Source: Onchocerca volvulus (taxonomy: Eukaryota > Nematoda > Chromadorea > Rhabditida > Onchocercidae). Taken from it: a DNA stretch of 64,000 nucleotides. The translations under genes were made by a program, and so were the position numbers. This document shows positions 1-13,427 of this stretch, piece by piece. Position 1 is the stretch's first letter. Each line of letters begins with the position of its first letter. The stretch is from positions 19,569,753-19,633,752 of the forward strand of contig HG738138.1 of NCBI GenBank assembly GCA_000499405.2, written 5' to 3'. The notes under the pieces are model-generated. The model was not told the DNA's origin and searched no databases. It saw only the letters and a program-made list of their open reading frames with translations.

Positions 1-3000
1 CATTGCATAAATATTTTTTCCAATGCAGTCACTCTTGCATATAAATATTCACATATCTGTAACATTTAGCTATCTATTTCTTCCATCTCTAATTCTTTAG
101 TATTATTATATCATTATAAAATTCCAATAAACAATTCAAACATACATTCAACATTTATTATGTAAGGTGGAACATACCGATGTAGTTGTTGGTGAATAAC
201 CTGCAAGTTGGAGTGGTGTCGCCGAACGCTCCCTTAATGATATGTCTGCTCCGTACCACAAAAGTAATTTCACCTATAATGAAATCATTCTTTCTCACTC
301 AAAAAAATTTCTTCTATCCCTAATTCTTTATTATTATTTTAACATTATAAAATTCCAATAAGTTTTTTGGTATGAAACAGTTTACAACAATTTCAATCCA
401 ACATAATCTTTTATTTGTGTTTTTATTTCACGATATGACAACTTCTATATAAGGGAAAATATGAAATACACTGCTTTAAAAAAATTACGTTACCTTATAA
501 ATGTGAAAAAAAAAACCCCGAAAAATTATTTTAGTCATTAAAACAAGAAAATTTTTTGTTACACTGTGACAAAACATACCATCTCTAAATTATTCCTCAT
601 AATTGCGTAATGTATTGGTGCACGTCCAGAACGATCGAAGAAATCTGGCCAAGCTCCTGAAACAATTATGGTCAATATTTCGATGGCCAAATAAAAGCTT
701 CATGATATTAGTGAGTCAATAAATTCCAAAAAAATGAGAAAGAGATTCTTCCGGTTTTAGAACAATTCATAAAATGTTATCTTCTAAATGTTTATGTTCT
801 GAAAATTGGAAAAGATTTTTTAATTTCATTTACCGCACTATAATTAAGAAGTATTTGCAAGAAATTCATGTGGATGAAACACATACCAAAATCCATCAAA
901 GCTTGCATTTGACAAGGCTGTCCCGTAGCAGCTGCTAAATGCAGAGCAGTTTTACCTGTTCTTTTTGTGGATGTAGCAAGTAAAATTTTTCGATTTTTCC
1001 ACGGTAACATACTCAAAATTATTTTAATCAATCTGAAAAACATTGCAAAAGATTTGTAGAAATAAGCTTCATTTTTATACAACAACAGAGCTCAAAAAGT
1101 CAGATTAGATATCATCAAGAGAGAAAAAGCAAAATCAGCGTACCTTGTTCTTGCAATGATAGTTTTTTTTTTTTATCATCAACTACTAAGTGGTAAAGTA
1201 CAGTAAATGATGCAATCAATTGGTTTTCTATGCTTTGCAATAAAAGTTTTTAAAATAGACTAGTCGCAATAGCTAAGAAGTCTAGTAAAGGATTGATTGT
1301 TTCACTTTGATCATCTTGTCAGAAAAATTAGAAAAATAATTCAAACCTGCAACAACCATGGTTTCTCATACTACATGGACGATCAGTATTTTTGGTTGGT
1401 GCAAGGTGATGTAGAATAGATGTATTCTCTGATTTATTGAAAAATGTGCAAATAACACTCTGGAAAGTTGGATATTTGTATTCTTTAATTTCATCCAAAA
1501 GCAAATTTCTGCTAGTGATCTTATTCCGTGTTCCACTGAATAAGATCACTGCAAGGACAATATCACAGTGAATGTTACGACGCTTCATAATCATATACCA
1601 ACTTTAGTTCAATAGCTCATTCTAATCAAAAAAGAAATTTTACGTCGAATTCTTTGATAAGTGTATTAATATTAAGCGATGAGTTATCTTCAAAATAGTT
1701 TTCTTCTACAACTAAATTCAATCAAATTAAAAATGTTGCGTAAAATAATGGCTCCAAATGTCTCTATTTGAACTTAATTATTAATTGGTCATCACTAACA
1801 TTCATCACATGCTCCTTTAATTGATGTCCAGACATACGCTTATAGTGTTCATTACCAGCATTCTTTTTTAAAATTTGCAAAATGCAGGTGAACTTAATCA
1901 TAAATTCTTCGACGTCACCATCAACAGCTGCGATATAAAATTTTCGTATCCAATGAGTGAAACGTTGAGCAAACTGAAATTTAAAAATGCAGCTAAAGAA
2001 TACTGCGAAAAAGCAATTAATGTAGCAAACGGCTTCAAAACTCGTAACAAATAGGACAAGAACAATCTAATTTCATACAGCGCACCTGATTTTATGAAGG
2101 TTTCATCTCCCTGTATTTGACAGATATAACCTCCATAAAATCAAAAACTCCTTTCCATAATACGTCTATAAAAATTTTAGCAAGCGTGAAAAGGTAACAA
2201 CGGTATATGCACAGAATTGCATGTATTCTTCGTAAAGTATATTGTTTGATGTAAATAAGTAATAAAGACAGAGGATCAGAATTATAAGCAGAATCAAAAA
2301 CAAGTTGGCTATCCTTAGCATTTGATCGCTCACTTTGTGAATTCGGAGAAAATTTAGCAAGATAAGAAAATGCTAATTCATCAGTCCAATAATTTCAATA
2401 GTGTCTTGAATATCAACCTACTTTATTGCTAATATCAGTCATATACAACAAATTCGACGTTTCCATTCCATCGATGCTCATAACTTCTTTTCTTATTACC
2501 CTGAAAATCTCAAATCTAGCAATTATTTAGGATTTCTCTTGTCAAGAATAAGTCAACGACATGAAAAAGTTTCCAAAATCAGTAAAATATAAAATAAAAG
2601 CAAACCAAGCTCCCAATTTTGGACAAGTGTCCATAACACCATCTTTTAGTGCCTGAAATTATTTCGCAAAGTTATGGTACAATTTTTAAAAAAGGAGACA
2701 TATTCATTTAATGCTTTATGGATTTCTGGTGGTGGAATTCTATATATAATAAACAAAGATAGTGTGCATTTCAACAAAAATAATAATTGTCTTATGTCTC
2801 ATTACAATATAATTTTGACACACAGTCAACCATGCTAAATTTAAAAATTGCTTATTAAATCAACTGTGAATTACAGCCAGTATTTACAATATATAAGACA
2901 ACATAATTGTTCTTTCCAGCCCTCTAAGCAGATTAGTAATAAAATATAATTCCTGAATGAAATCTTAAGAATAAATGCGAGATTCTTGAACTTCCTATAA

Positions 3001-4529
3001 AATCACTGAAACGAGAACTTGTAAAATATAGTTAATAATCAACCTCTAATGTATCTCTTTTTGCGTCTTCATCGCCTGTGTGTGAAAGCTCTCTTTTACT
3101 GGAAAACATATCATTTTGATGAGATGGAATGTCTTGTTTGTTCTGAAAAAATTTTTGAGTAGTCAAATGAATTTAAATTAAATCGTAAGCAATTGATTTA
3201 ATCACTGTTGAAATAAATTTCTCTCCAGAAATGATAGACATAAAAGCAGCAAGACATTTCAATCCACTGCTTGAAAAAATAAATAGAAAAAACAAAGTAG
3301 GATAAATTATGGCTTACTTTTCTATTTTGTTTTCTATTGCGCTTCCTTGACTTCTTTATATTGATGTCTGGGCCTAACAATGAAATTTTCAGTTAGTTTG
3401 ATGCTAATATGGTTCGAATCATTCGGAATCTTTCAGCGCTTTTACAACATTCGTTTACAAAATTAAAACTTCACTCTAAACTGAGTCTTAGTAAAATCAA
3501 TATTTGCATCTATAAAAAACAAACCATTCCATTCATCTGCATCATGCACGTCCATCATCTGTTCATTCTTTTTGCCGTTATTCAATTCCGTAACTGATTT
3601 AGATACTTCGCTTGATTCCATATTTGAAAGTATAGAGATTCGCTTCATCACTTCATTAACAGAATCGTCGACTTCATGACTAAATTTTAAAAATTACATA
3701 AAAATAGGAGCCTGTGAAAAAAATTTGATATTTGAAATTTCACTGAAGCATTACTTGCCTCCAATCAACCAGAAAGAAAGCTGAAAATTTCAGAGATGTT
3801 GAAGAAACATTTCTTAGCCTCCACAAATTATGACCAAATAATTCAAACCGATACTGGTCTGAGAGTGTGCGAAGAAAATAAAAGCACTTGGACATCATTA
3901 ACTCTTAACCAAGTAAAAACCGCCATATTTCTATAATACTGTCAGATTCTAATGAAATATTTGCGAAAGAAAATTCAATATATAAAGTCACCTGTCCACT
4001 TGTAGCTTCGATTCTTCAGAAGTCATCGTACTTTTCGAATCGTTATGTTCCGTTATATCAACTTCGTCCGAATCTACAGAACTGTTTGATGATGAACTTG
4101 TATCCAGAGTTGAACCTGTTACGGAATCTCGACGCTGTAAATAGAAAAATTAATTTTGAAAGATCTTTTAAGAATGCCTTAATAATGAATGATCTTGACA
4201 TTAAATGATGGAATAATGTCCGACAGCTATTTACTACCTGTCTGCTATACTGGGAAGAGAAATTCTGCAATTCTGCAATTGTTCTTGCAATTGTACTTCG
4301 TGTAAAAAATAGTAAGGTGCAAAAGTAAAGTGAAAATTGAAATGTGCAGTTTATATTCTGAACACTGGCATCCAAATCTATCAACGGAATGATCTAAAAT
4401 AAATGTTTTATCAGTGGAAACCTTTTCTTTGTCCTTCTTGCCGTCTGAATCATTTTTCTTCTTTTCATCTTTCTGCATTATGGCTTCTTCAACTTCTTCT
4501 TTATTGTTGGTTGGTTCGTTCGATCTCAT
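1..4529 (-). CDS. Ankyrin-repeat protein, 3' end outside the window
   Basis: Multi-exon minus-strand gene running off the left edge. Exons whose phases join are about 4135-3992, 3670-3526, 3376-3317, 3142-3042, 2647-2630, 2503-2425, 1977-1840, 1557-1350, 976-893, 659-579 and 273-180. The N-terminal third is charged and Ser/Lys-rich, with an RKRNRK basic patch that could be a nuclear signal. The last exons carry ankyrin repeats, seen as GKTALHLAAATGQ, GRAPIHYAIMRNN and VKLLLWYGAD followed by TPLQLAGYSP. Ankyrin repeats bind other proteins; the partner is not evident. The ATG at 4529 is a guess: the only obvious intron between the first lysine-rich exon and the exon near 4300-4239 would be 28 bases, too short to trust. 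An IkappaB-like protein is possible, but I cannot name the orthologue. Confidence 0.6.
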
Positions 4530-5933
4530 CGTAACAAAACCAAAAAGTGAAAAAAAAGTGCTTCGTTCCCAAATGTCAGCTTCACCCTTGACGATAACGA
4601 CTGACGTACATCAAGTGGTGAGAATGCTGCTGAAACGGAATGTCTTCATGCATTCCCTATGAAACTTGCTGAATGAGGAGAATCTCCACACTTAGAAGTT
4701 TAAAAAAAGATAGAAAAACTGACGAAGTGATGCATAAATAGTACAAGATTTGGTCAGTACTGCCTTTCATGAATCGCTGATTACTTTGATAGAATCTTTC
4801 AATGTATGCCTCTTTCGCGCGATCTGCGAATTCCCAAACTGATCAATCCGTCAAATCAATTTTATTGTATTAATTGTCATTGATTTCAACTGTAAAGTAT
4901 ATGAAACTAGATATGCTAGGATCTTTTTTGCTTACTTAAAGTTTTGGAAACAGAGCTAAAGCACCTCCGCTCGCATCGAGATGTGCGGAGAGGACTTGAT
5001 GGAAGTATTGATTAATGGAAGGATATCGCATCAAAAATCAACCGTTAGATTAATGACAAATGAAAAATCAGATGATACTATCAAACATCTTGAAAACATG
5101 AATCGTTTCAGAAAAATCAAAAAAAAAATAACCATAACAAGCTCCTCAGCAGAGACGCATATACAGTATCCTCGCTCAGATATTCCCTAGTTTGTTGCAT
5201 TTTGCACTCATGTCTACTAATACATCACTACTTTCAGGATCCACGTCGAAATAACGGGAAATAATCACTATCATTGAGACGCTATTTAGCGTGTACATCA
5301 GCTTTATAATAAGCCAAACGATCCTATGTTACGCCCCAAACAGATTCCTCACGTCGATTCACGTACAATGAATGACACATGGCAAATTATCATTACCTTA
5401 TCATTCGATGGTCTAAAACGTATCCGAACCATTTCATAATGATATGTGGGTCAATGAAACTGAACGTATGGACTGGATGTCTGGGATATGGTGAAACTTT
5501 CTGATAGTGATTGTGAGGGTTCAGTGAGACATCGCATTAAATTCTTTGTTTTTAATTGGAACCAATACCTCCTTTATTTGTTGCATATTAAATTCAAAAT
5601 TTCTCAAAAAAACTCGAGGATTTTTGAATCTAGGTTATGGAAATTCAAAATTTCTCAGAAAAACTCGTGGATTTTTGAATCCAGGTTATGGAAACTTATG
5701 GTTTTTCAGTTCTCGAATTTAGATACTCATTGTCAGCGATGGCACTAGTCTTCCATAATCCCAAAAATATTATATTTTTATCATCATGCCAGGGTGATAA
5801 GAAGCTTGGAAAGAGAGAATTAGATACTGAATTCTTTTTAGTCATGACAAATCTTTTTTCCTTGCAGATATCGATTCATTAAGTATGGAATGAGCAGCTT
5901 TGTTGCGGAAGAAATACATCACTACTATCAACT
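4530..5933. other. Intergenic gap between divergent genes
   Basis: This gap separates the ankyrin gene (minus) from the RNF2-type gene (plus) and should hold both promoters. Apart from a 51-bp tandem duplication at 5590-5691, I see no supported gene. A pyrimidine-rich acceptor ending near 5868 is a plausible trans-splice site for the downstream gene. Confidence 0.5.
5590..5691. repeat. Two-copy tandem repeat, 51-bp unit
   Basis: Copy 1 is 5590-5640 and copy 2 is 5641-5691. Each begins AAATTCAAAATTTCTCA and ends GGTTATGG, with about four mismatches. Both copies happen to be readable in one frame, but nothing around them supports coding. Confidence 0.9.
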
Positions 5934-8900
5934 ATGAATAACGGCAGCGCACCAGATACAGTAACTGGTGGAAAAACTCTTGAACTTACCGAATATGATA
6001 GGGTATCGTTTTGTCTTATTTTTACTTATATCTGAATAGAAAGGATCAGACGAAATTCAGTGTGCAAATAACCAATCAAAATAACTGAATCAACATTAAT
6101 TAGTGTGGATCTAAAAATTATTTTCTCCTTTTTTTGTCTCTTTTTATCGACTTGTTCAATAGGTAATATTTTCAGAATCACTTACAGGAAATATATTTCC
6201 TAATAATTCGAAACAAGTCATTTCCTACTAATTTATTTAAAAAATCTCATTCAATTCTCTTTCCCATTTTAGTATCGTCGTCCACACAAAGCAATTTCGG
6301 ATTCGACGGAAATACGGATCAGTACGCGAATGCTTTCATCCGAACTCTGTTGTCCAATATGTTTAGATCTGTTGACAACAACGATGACAACAAAAGTGAT
6401 ATTTTGTTTTAATTGTCGAGTATTTAACTATTTCAGTTCTTCTCAGTTCCTTAGAATTTTGTTGACTTTATTCAAATTGCCAAGTAATTGATGCCAAATT
6501 GTTCTGTGTCATAACTTCCGTCATAGTTCACAACATTCCCAGCATATTTATTTGTAAATTCTGGATTTCTTTGACCTTTTTAATTTTAGATTTCCATCTT
6601 ATGGGTTATTCTCTTGTAGGAATGTTTGCATCGATTTTGCAGCGAATGTATCACGACTGCGCTTCTTCGGGGTAACAAGGAATGTCCTACTTGTCGAAAA
6701 AAATTAGTATCTAAACGATCACTTCGTCCTGATGCGAACTTTGATGCTTTAATTAATAAAGTTGGCTGTTATTTCATATATTTCATATCAAGGAATTGTT
6801 CTGAAATTCCGGAAAAGCTTCTGATTTTTTTTAAACACGCTACTACGGATTTACCATTAAAGATTTGGCCGGATCGACAAATTTATGAACAGATGCAGCA
6901 GAAGGCAATGGAAATGTTTTATCAACAAAGTAACGTAGAGGCACTGCAGAAGAGTATTGAAGCAGGCATGAAAGCGCAAGCTGCTAATCGCCGCCAACGT
7001 GTTCAAGGCTCATATGACTATGAAAGTTTGTTTCAAAACAGTGTTTTTTTCCTTTTTTTTCTTTTTTTTTTTTTTCATTTCAAATACATCTGCATTTAAA
7101 GTATTTTCAACATCAACAATTTTGCTTCAGAAAGAAAACGACGCCCTCGCAGTGATGTGCATGACCGTTCTTATAATAATTCTCCTGATAGTAATTCACC
7201 AGAAGGTAGTGGTGAAGGCGATGAGAGCGATCTGCATGCAAGGTTCAGTTGTTTTAACTATTGGTATTGTGTGCTTGTTTCCTTTTTTTAAAGAATATTT
7301 ATTCAGACATGATGAATCAGTTACTGGACCGCACGCTTCTTCTAGCATTATTGCTAATCATGCCAATGGTCAGTTTCTTGCTAAAAAACTTTTCAATTTT
7401 GACTGTAGGATTTTTTTTTTATTTGAAATCACTAGAAGAACAGAAGAAATAGATTTGTCTTGATTAACATTCTACTGAAAATATTTCGACTTGTGGAAAT
7501 ATTTTTCTAATATGGAGCATCAATTAGAAAACGCTAACTATATCTTGCTTTTAAGATTTTTAAAGAAAATTGTCTCTTAATAATTCGACTTTTTGTAGCG
7601 GCTAATGGCACCATCAGTTCACGAGCCCACTCACATCAAGATATTTCAAGCAGTAGTACAGGTTTCTTTTTTGTCGTATAGCGAAGAATATTTCTGTGGA
7701 AAACAAGTCGCAAATGAATATAAGCATTAAACTCTTTTAGATTCTGATTCTCTTTCTTCGACCACTAATACTTCTGTTACTACGGATACTTCTGAGTCCT
7801 CAAGCAGTATTTCAGCTCCTACACGACCAAATTCTCTTGCAAATTTGGTTAGTAATATCTATCGAAAATCATCAGGGGAAAATATTTTGAAATATTGTGA
7901 TTGTTTTGTGTAAAATATTTCGGAACTTCATTGCAAAAAATTTTTTCAGGATGGTCACCCTCTTGTACCACCACTTAATTCATGTACACTGAAAGATCGT
8001 ATGCATAAATGGCTTGCTGAAAATCCGTCATCACCTTTAACTCCTGATGAAGGGATGGGTGAACTACTGGAAAGACGAGTAAGTTTTGCATGCATTTTAC
8101 GTTTCGCATAATTTCAGGTCATTTTATTTTACTAGTACATTGCGCATATATTATATTTAATTTAGTTGTTATAATATCATAACAAAGCTTTTTTTTTCAG
8201 CGAAACTTTTTTTTTTTTTTGTCATGCAAAATTCATTTGATATTGAAAAAATTTCTAGCTCGATGAAGATACTGATTTTGCTGTTATACATACAGATGGT
8301 GAATTTATTGAGATTGAAGCTGAATTGTTACCTGCAAAATCGTTATTTAAGCGACCAAACGTCGCGTCATCGTTATTAAATCGACGTTACATTCGAACAA
8401 GAGAGGATACTACCAGTATGTTTGTTAGCTTAAAAGTTGAACTAAATAATCACCTGATTTTTGTTTTCGTTTTACTTCGAAACTACGGTATCTTTCATAG
8501 GAGCTTGCTTGTAAATCCAATTTTTTTTTTTTTTGTTAGGACTGAATGTGGAAAGTACCCTCATATTTAGTGATTTTTTTCATTTGCAGTGGAACATCTT
8601 GGTGAATTTTTATATCAAGTATGTAGTGCAGAATATCGGGAAGGGCAGCAGAAAAATTCATCTTCTGAGGAATCAAAAGATTTTTCTGTTGAAAATACCA
8701 TTACTTCTTCGCCAGTACAACAGTCATTTGCAAGTGCTGTACAGAGACCTGAACATTTTTATGTCTATGTAAGGTTTTAAAAAAATTATTTTGTACTTGT
8801 GTTCAATGCAATATGTAGGACATATTATTTGTTAATATTATTTTATTCCAGTAGGCATTTTCACTAGATAATTAGTCGACTAATCTTTCGGAGCAAAAGT

Positions 8901-9140
8901 TCTATTCTAAAAAAAAATTTTTTTTTTAAATTTCCAAAGATTTGAATCTTTTAATGGGTGTTGTAGAGTCGCGTTGGCGGCCGAAGCGTGAATAAAATAT
9001 TCGGCAATGAGACGGTTCTGTCAGCATTACATACTCAAAGACGCGGCGATCATCTGATGATATTTTTCGATATCGCACCTTTGGACTTGCATAGCAAATC
9101 TGTACTTGAGGAAATTGTTTATGATGATTATTTAAAGTAG
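5934..9140 (+). CDS. RNF2: RING1/RNF2-type Polycomb E3 ubiquitin ligase
   Basis: Twelve exons join in phase to give 492 residues: 5934-6002, 6273-6395, 6620-6760, 6863-7025, 7131-7242, 7307-7368, 7599-7661, 7741-7847, 7950-8078, 8259-8415, 8590-8768, 8967-9140. The N-terminus has the family's [10 protein letters not shown] and [11 protein letters not shown] strings. A C3HC4 RING follows with zinc ligands C50, C53, C66, H68, C71, C74, C86 and C89, then [19 protein letters not shown], which is nearly invariant in RING1A/B. A basic KRRPR patch and a long Ser/Thr-rich linker lead to a C-terminal RAWUL-like domain (about 376-492; [19 protein letters not shown]). By family knowledge it is the catalytic core of PRC1, monoubiquitinating histone H2A in the nucleus; the C. 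elegans counterpart is SPAT-3. It is longer than human RING1B (336), mainly in the linker. Confidence 0.93.
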
Positions 9141-11023
9141 GAAGATTTTTGTTTCATTGTGTAATTACATATGAAGACTGTCTCATACTTCGCTACATGA
9201 GAGAATTGTTGTAGTTGTATGCATTGACTTGATATATTGGATAATGGAGCATTTTCATTTGTAGCAATTTGAAGCATTAAAACTGATCGTATGTGTCGTA
9301 CATAAAGTGGTAATCGATTGGATCATATGCGTCATATAGGAGGACAGATGTAGCTAATATTGAAGTTGTGATTATGAAAATATTGCATATCATTTATAAT
9401 ATGTTATAGACAGTGATTATTAGACAATGATGCATTTCTGTTCATGAACAGATAACAGTCATTGAACCTAGCGAATTCTAAATCGTAATCTCGTATGCTT
9501 GCTGAAAAAAGTTCTCATCGCTGCCCATTAAATCACCTAGTTCTATCTATGGTTAAGCGGCAATGAGAAATTTGGTGAAATACTTCATGATGATCAAAGT
9601 AATGATAACTTGTCTACTCAGTTTTTACATGCTACATAATTGAACGGTTTTATATTTATGTAAAGTTTTCTTTTAAATGATATTATTTGCCATTGCTGCC
9701 ATTGTACATTATGGAAATGCGTCGGCTTTTTCTCTTTTTAATTTCTGTGTAAAATAAACGACTTTTTCATATAACTACTTCATACATATGGCGTGTGAAA
9801 TCGAAGGTAATGATTCAGTACCAATAGGAATGTGCCGTTTTATTGCTACTGAGCTCGATTTATCGAGACATTTACCAATTTTCTGTTCGTTTGGTTGGAA
9901 TTGCCATTTTTCCGCCAAAGATGTCCTCCCCTCCTAGTGGAATTTAGTAACTATCGGAGAAATGCATGCTTGACTGCAGCAAATACAGTGACGAAAACGA
10001 GAGACAGGTTTCTGCCGATGGCATCCCATGCAGTTTCCTGAGGGTCACGTATTCGTCCATTCCTTCACCAACCATTACTATTATCTTAGTCAGTTGCACA
10101 ATAATCAATTATCACCTTCATCCTTATCTCCCCTCCTCAATTAAACTCAATTCCCTGCTAATCAGATCACCCATTCGCACAGTCATTTCCAACAAATGCC
10201 AAGTCCCATCATCTCCTTATCGATTTGGTCGCACTAAAATGTCGCTAGTAATGTATGTCTGTTTACGTGTGTGCGTATGTATGTGTGAATGTGTGCGTAT
10301 GTATGTGTGATGTGTGTGTATGTATGTGTATGCGTGTGCATGTATATGCGTATGTGTATGTGTGTGTGTATTGTGTTTGTATGTCTGAGTCTGTGCATTG
10401 TGTGTTTGTTTGTTACCGTATGAAGCATTGAAGGATGTGCACGTGCATCAGTGTATGATTGTTTGCGAGCGTTGTTGTGAGGGCATACGTAAGTATCACG
10501 TCGTAGCATCTCGGTATGGCGCATATGGACGCGGTGTCATTTTCAGAAAGTATTTTCAGAAGGCATTTAACTGGCGGAAATGGCAGAATGGCTGGATGAG
10601 TAATGCTTGTAGCCGGGATGAGATGACACCCCACAAAGGTAACGTCCCTTTTCTGTAACAACTCCCTCCCTCGAAACCGTCTTCACACCACCAGCTGTTA
10701 TCATGATGATGGAAGAGAGAATATCTGTCCTGTTTTTGTCGCGAGATTGGATTTCTCTGTATCGCTTGATCGCAGTTAAGCGTTCGTCCATCCGAATCGA
10801 GATGTGATCGTCTAATAGTAGTGGATGTACGAATGCCTCTTCTGTCCTTCCATAGCTAATTGTAATTCTGTTTTTAGAATCAGGATTTTCTTGTGAAATC
10901 TAATTCATAACCCTCTGGAATAGAAAGGAACAAATATATTGCGAGAGAGAATGAGAAGTTTGAAACGTCTAGATGATTTTTTCAAGCTATATAAATAAAA
11001 TTGTGCAACTTTCAGATAATCTT
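9141..11023. other. Intergenic gap with microsatellite
   Basis: I see no supported gene here. The part at 9960-10660 is less AT-rich and open in several frames on both strands. This is best explained by the TG-rich microsatellite and its flanks. A splice-like acceptor ends at 11015, just before the next gene. Confidence 0.5.
10250..10420. repeat. TG-rich imperfect microsatellite
   Basis: Long imperfect run of TGTG, TATG and GTGTGTAT units over about 170 bases. It creates apparent His/Thr-rich or Cys/Val-rich open frames on both strands that should not be called genes. Confidence 0.85.
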
Positions 11024-13091
11024 ATGGCAAATTTTGGCTTTGCAATCCATCAGCTGAATGCACAGATTGTAAATGGTCAGAATGTAGCGTCGATTGGCAT
11101 AAGTGAAGAGCTGAAATCAGCAATAGCTGTTGAAGTACGTACTCAAATGGTACCAGTTGTGAAAGAGATTGTACGTGAAGTGGTGAACGAAGTGAAGAGT
11201 GTTGTGACAGATATGGTAACTCCACTCTACGATGAACTGCATGATTTTCGAACTCGCATTCCATTTTCAAGTAGCTTACTGTATTCTGCGGAGAATATGG
11301 CGATGCATACCAGTGGATCGTCCAGTTCTCATACAACTCCCTGCAGTATCTTAGTAAATTTTATTCTTTACCAGTTTTTCGTCTTTGTAATGATTTGTTT
11401 CAATTTGTTAGCTAATTGATTTGATTTAATTTGATTTTTTCTTTTTTTCTTTTTTTTTTTCAAATCTTTTTTCACTCAACCTTTTAAATGATGTTTTCGC
11501 AGTAGTAACTAAATTAGCCGAAACATTTGCAATTCTTTTTGTTTATCGCCTATATTTACTGAGTTGCTTTAAATGTCTTTTATAATCGTAGAGTTTTTAT
11601 AGGAGAAAAAAGTCGGCAGACACGATGAGAGAACAAAGTCTTCCGCAGTTATTAATCGTTCAAAAACATATGAGGAAAATAATTTCAGTAGCAAAAGTCA
11701 GAACGAATATTTCAAGTAGGTTTTGTTGCTTATCGGAGATTTAACATTGCTCCATATAACTGAAGCTGATATTAAATCTCGGGATTTTATTTTCTCTGCA
11801 ACTATAATCTATAACCAGAGATAATTAATTATTTAGCAGTTGATTTCAGCTTCTATCATTTGCTGTAAATTTCTTCGCTTGTCAGTTCTGAGATTAATAA
11901 AAAACTTTGTAGAGAACCAAGAGAACCACGAGCACAAGCATCTACAAGTGATTGTGCAGCATTTAGTTTTATTTATTATAATACGGTTTGTCTTATACCG
12001 ATATCGACTTTGCTCGAGCCTGAAAAGTAAAGTTTTTTTTTTTTTACACATAATGATTTTATAGAACTTATTTATTTCTTAATAATGCTGTTATTTTTTT
12101 TTCTGCTTCTCGGCAGAGTTTTTAAAAGAATTAATAATTTCTGTCAAATTAACCAAGTTGATTCTTTTATTTAGTTCAACTGTTTAAGTAACGCATTCGT
12201 TTGTCAAAAAGTGCCGAAGATTTTCCTTGGAAAAGAAGGAGGAAAAATCTCTTTCCTTGTTGATATGAAGACGGTCAAATTAAGAGACCTCACATCCGAT
12301 AATTTGGGTAATTGCTAGTTATTTTACTTTTTTTATTCGGATTTCAAACTTTTAAGTACATTATGCATATAAAATTTAAAACCATTTCGACTTTAGCGCT
12401 ACATGCTATAACGTGTAAATTTTCTGGTTCTTTGCATATCAATTAGTTAATATTAGATGTGAAATATGACCTACTAATTGAATTTAAAATGGTTCGTTCT
12501 CTTCATTTACCATTGAGATTCTTTAATTTCCTGTTTGCTCGAAGCAGCTCATAAAAATCAATTTTTTACTCTTGTTATACTTGAATAAAATAAAGTTAAG
12601 ACCAACTAAAACAAAAATCATAGTTTTTTTTGTTATCTAATCAATATGTGCAAGTTGTTGACTACATTTTAGGATACTGGACTTCAAGATTTGCTGCACA
12701 CATGAAAACACGAAAATACTTTGTAAAAAATGGTCAGATCACAGGGCGTATTCAGCAATTCGGACAAATTTGTCATTTACTGCAGGATTATGATTATATC
12801 TTACATCGGCAGTATTACTGTCATGGAAATACGATTGGACCAGCAGCGATTCGAAAAAATATTTGGTATTTAACAGGCAAAGTGAACGGTGGGCAAGTTG
12901 TTGGATGTGCATTAATTTCTTATGAAATTGACGACAATGCCACTGTAAAAATATCGAAATTACGATATAAATCAGGACTGAATTGTGTAGAAGTAAAAGA
13001 GGAAGTGCCAGTTGAAGAAATAGATGTTAGTTCTATGCTTACTCCAAATGCTGAATTGCAAAGGTTCGTGGATGGCATGCAGACATTATAA
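11024..13091 (+). CDS. Unrecognised 355-residue protein
   Basis: Five exons join in phase and end at a stop: 11024-11353, 11603-11715, 11913-11985, 12175-12307, 12673-13091. The ATG lies 9 bases after an ACTTTCAG acceptor (ending 11015), which fits trans-splicing. Residues about 35-75 form a Val/Glu-rich amphipathic stretch (VVKEIVREVVNEVKSVV), probably a short helix. A Ser/Lys-rich, likely disordered linker follows. The C-terminal 180 residues, from about VPKIFLGKEGGKISFLVD to the end, look like a compact domain with many Tyr, Trp and Gly. Exons 3 and 4 are the least certain. I do not recognise the family; the layout (helix, linker, globular C-terminus) allows a DNA- or protein-binding role, but nothing shows one. 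No signal peptide or membrane segment is evident. Confidence 0.68.
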
Positions 13092-13344
13092 TTGTTAGAT
13101 GTTCCAGTTTTATCAAATAAATTCTATTTTAGATGTATTGTTAATATATTTACATAATTTATTGACCAAATATTTATTTTTTGTTACGATATTTTTAATG
13201 CTGGAATGTGAGAATCGTTTTATACCAGTAGTTTACTTCCAACTATTTCTTGATTCAGTTTGGCTAGTCTCCAAGTTTTAAATTAATATGTTCAAATTAA
13301 ATAATTTTCGACATTCATATAGGATGAAAGAAAGCACTGCACAT

Positions 13345-13427
13345 TTCGTTTATAGTATCTTTTCATTGGCAATTTGTATATTTGTATGTTAGCATACAAA
13401 TTGCCAATGAAATATACTATAAACGAA
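13345..13427. repeat. Near-perfect 34/35-bp inverted repeat (hairpin)
   Basis: The left arm at 13345-13379 (starts TTCGTTTATAGTAT) is matched by the reverse complement of the right arm at 13394-13427, with one indel and one substitution and a 14-base loop. It lies about 250 bases after the stop of the orphan gene and before hyls-1. It could be a miniature fold-back element, a 3'-end structure or a small-RNA precursor. Confidence 0.9.

Noticed and set aside
3400..3425. GGTTCGAATC, a tRNA T-arm-like string
   Set aside because: No acceptor stem, D arm or anticodon arm can be built around it.
10234..10661. Overlapping His/Thr-rich and other open frames on both strands
   Set aside because: They follow the TG/CA microsatellite and its flanks; no splice signals or domains.
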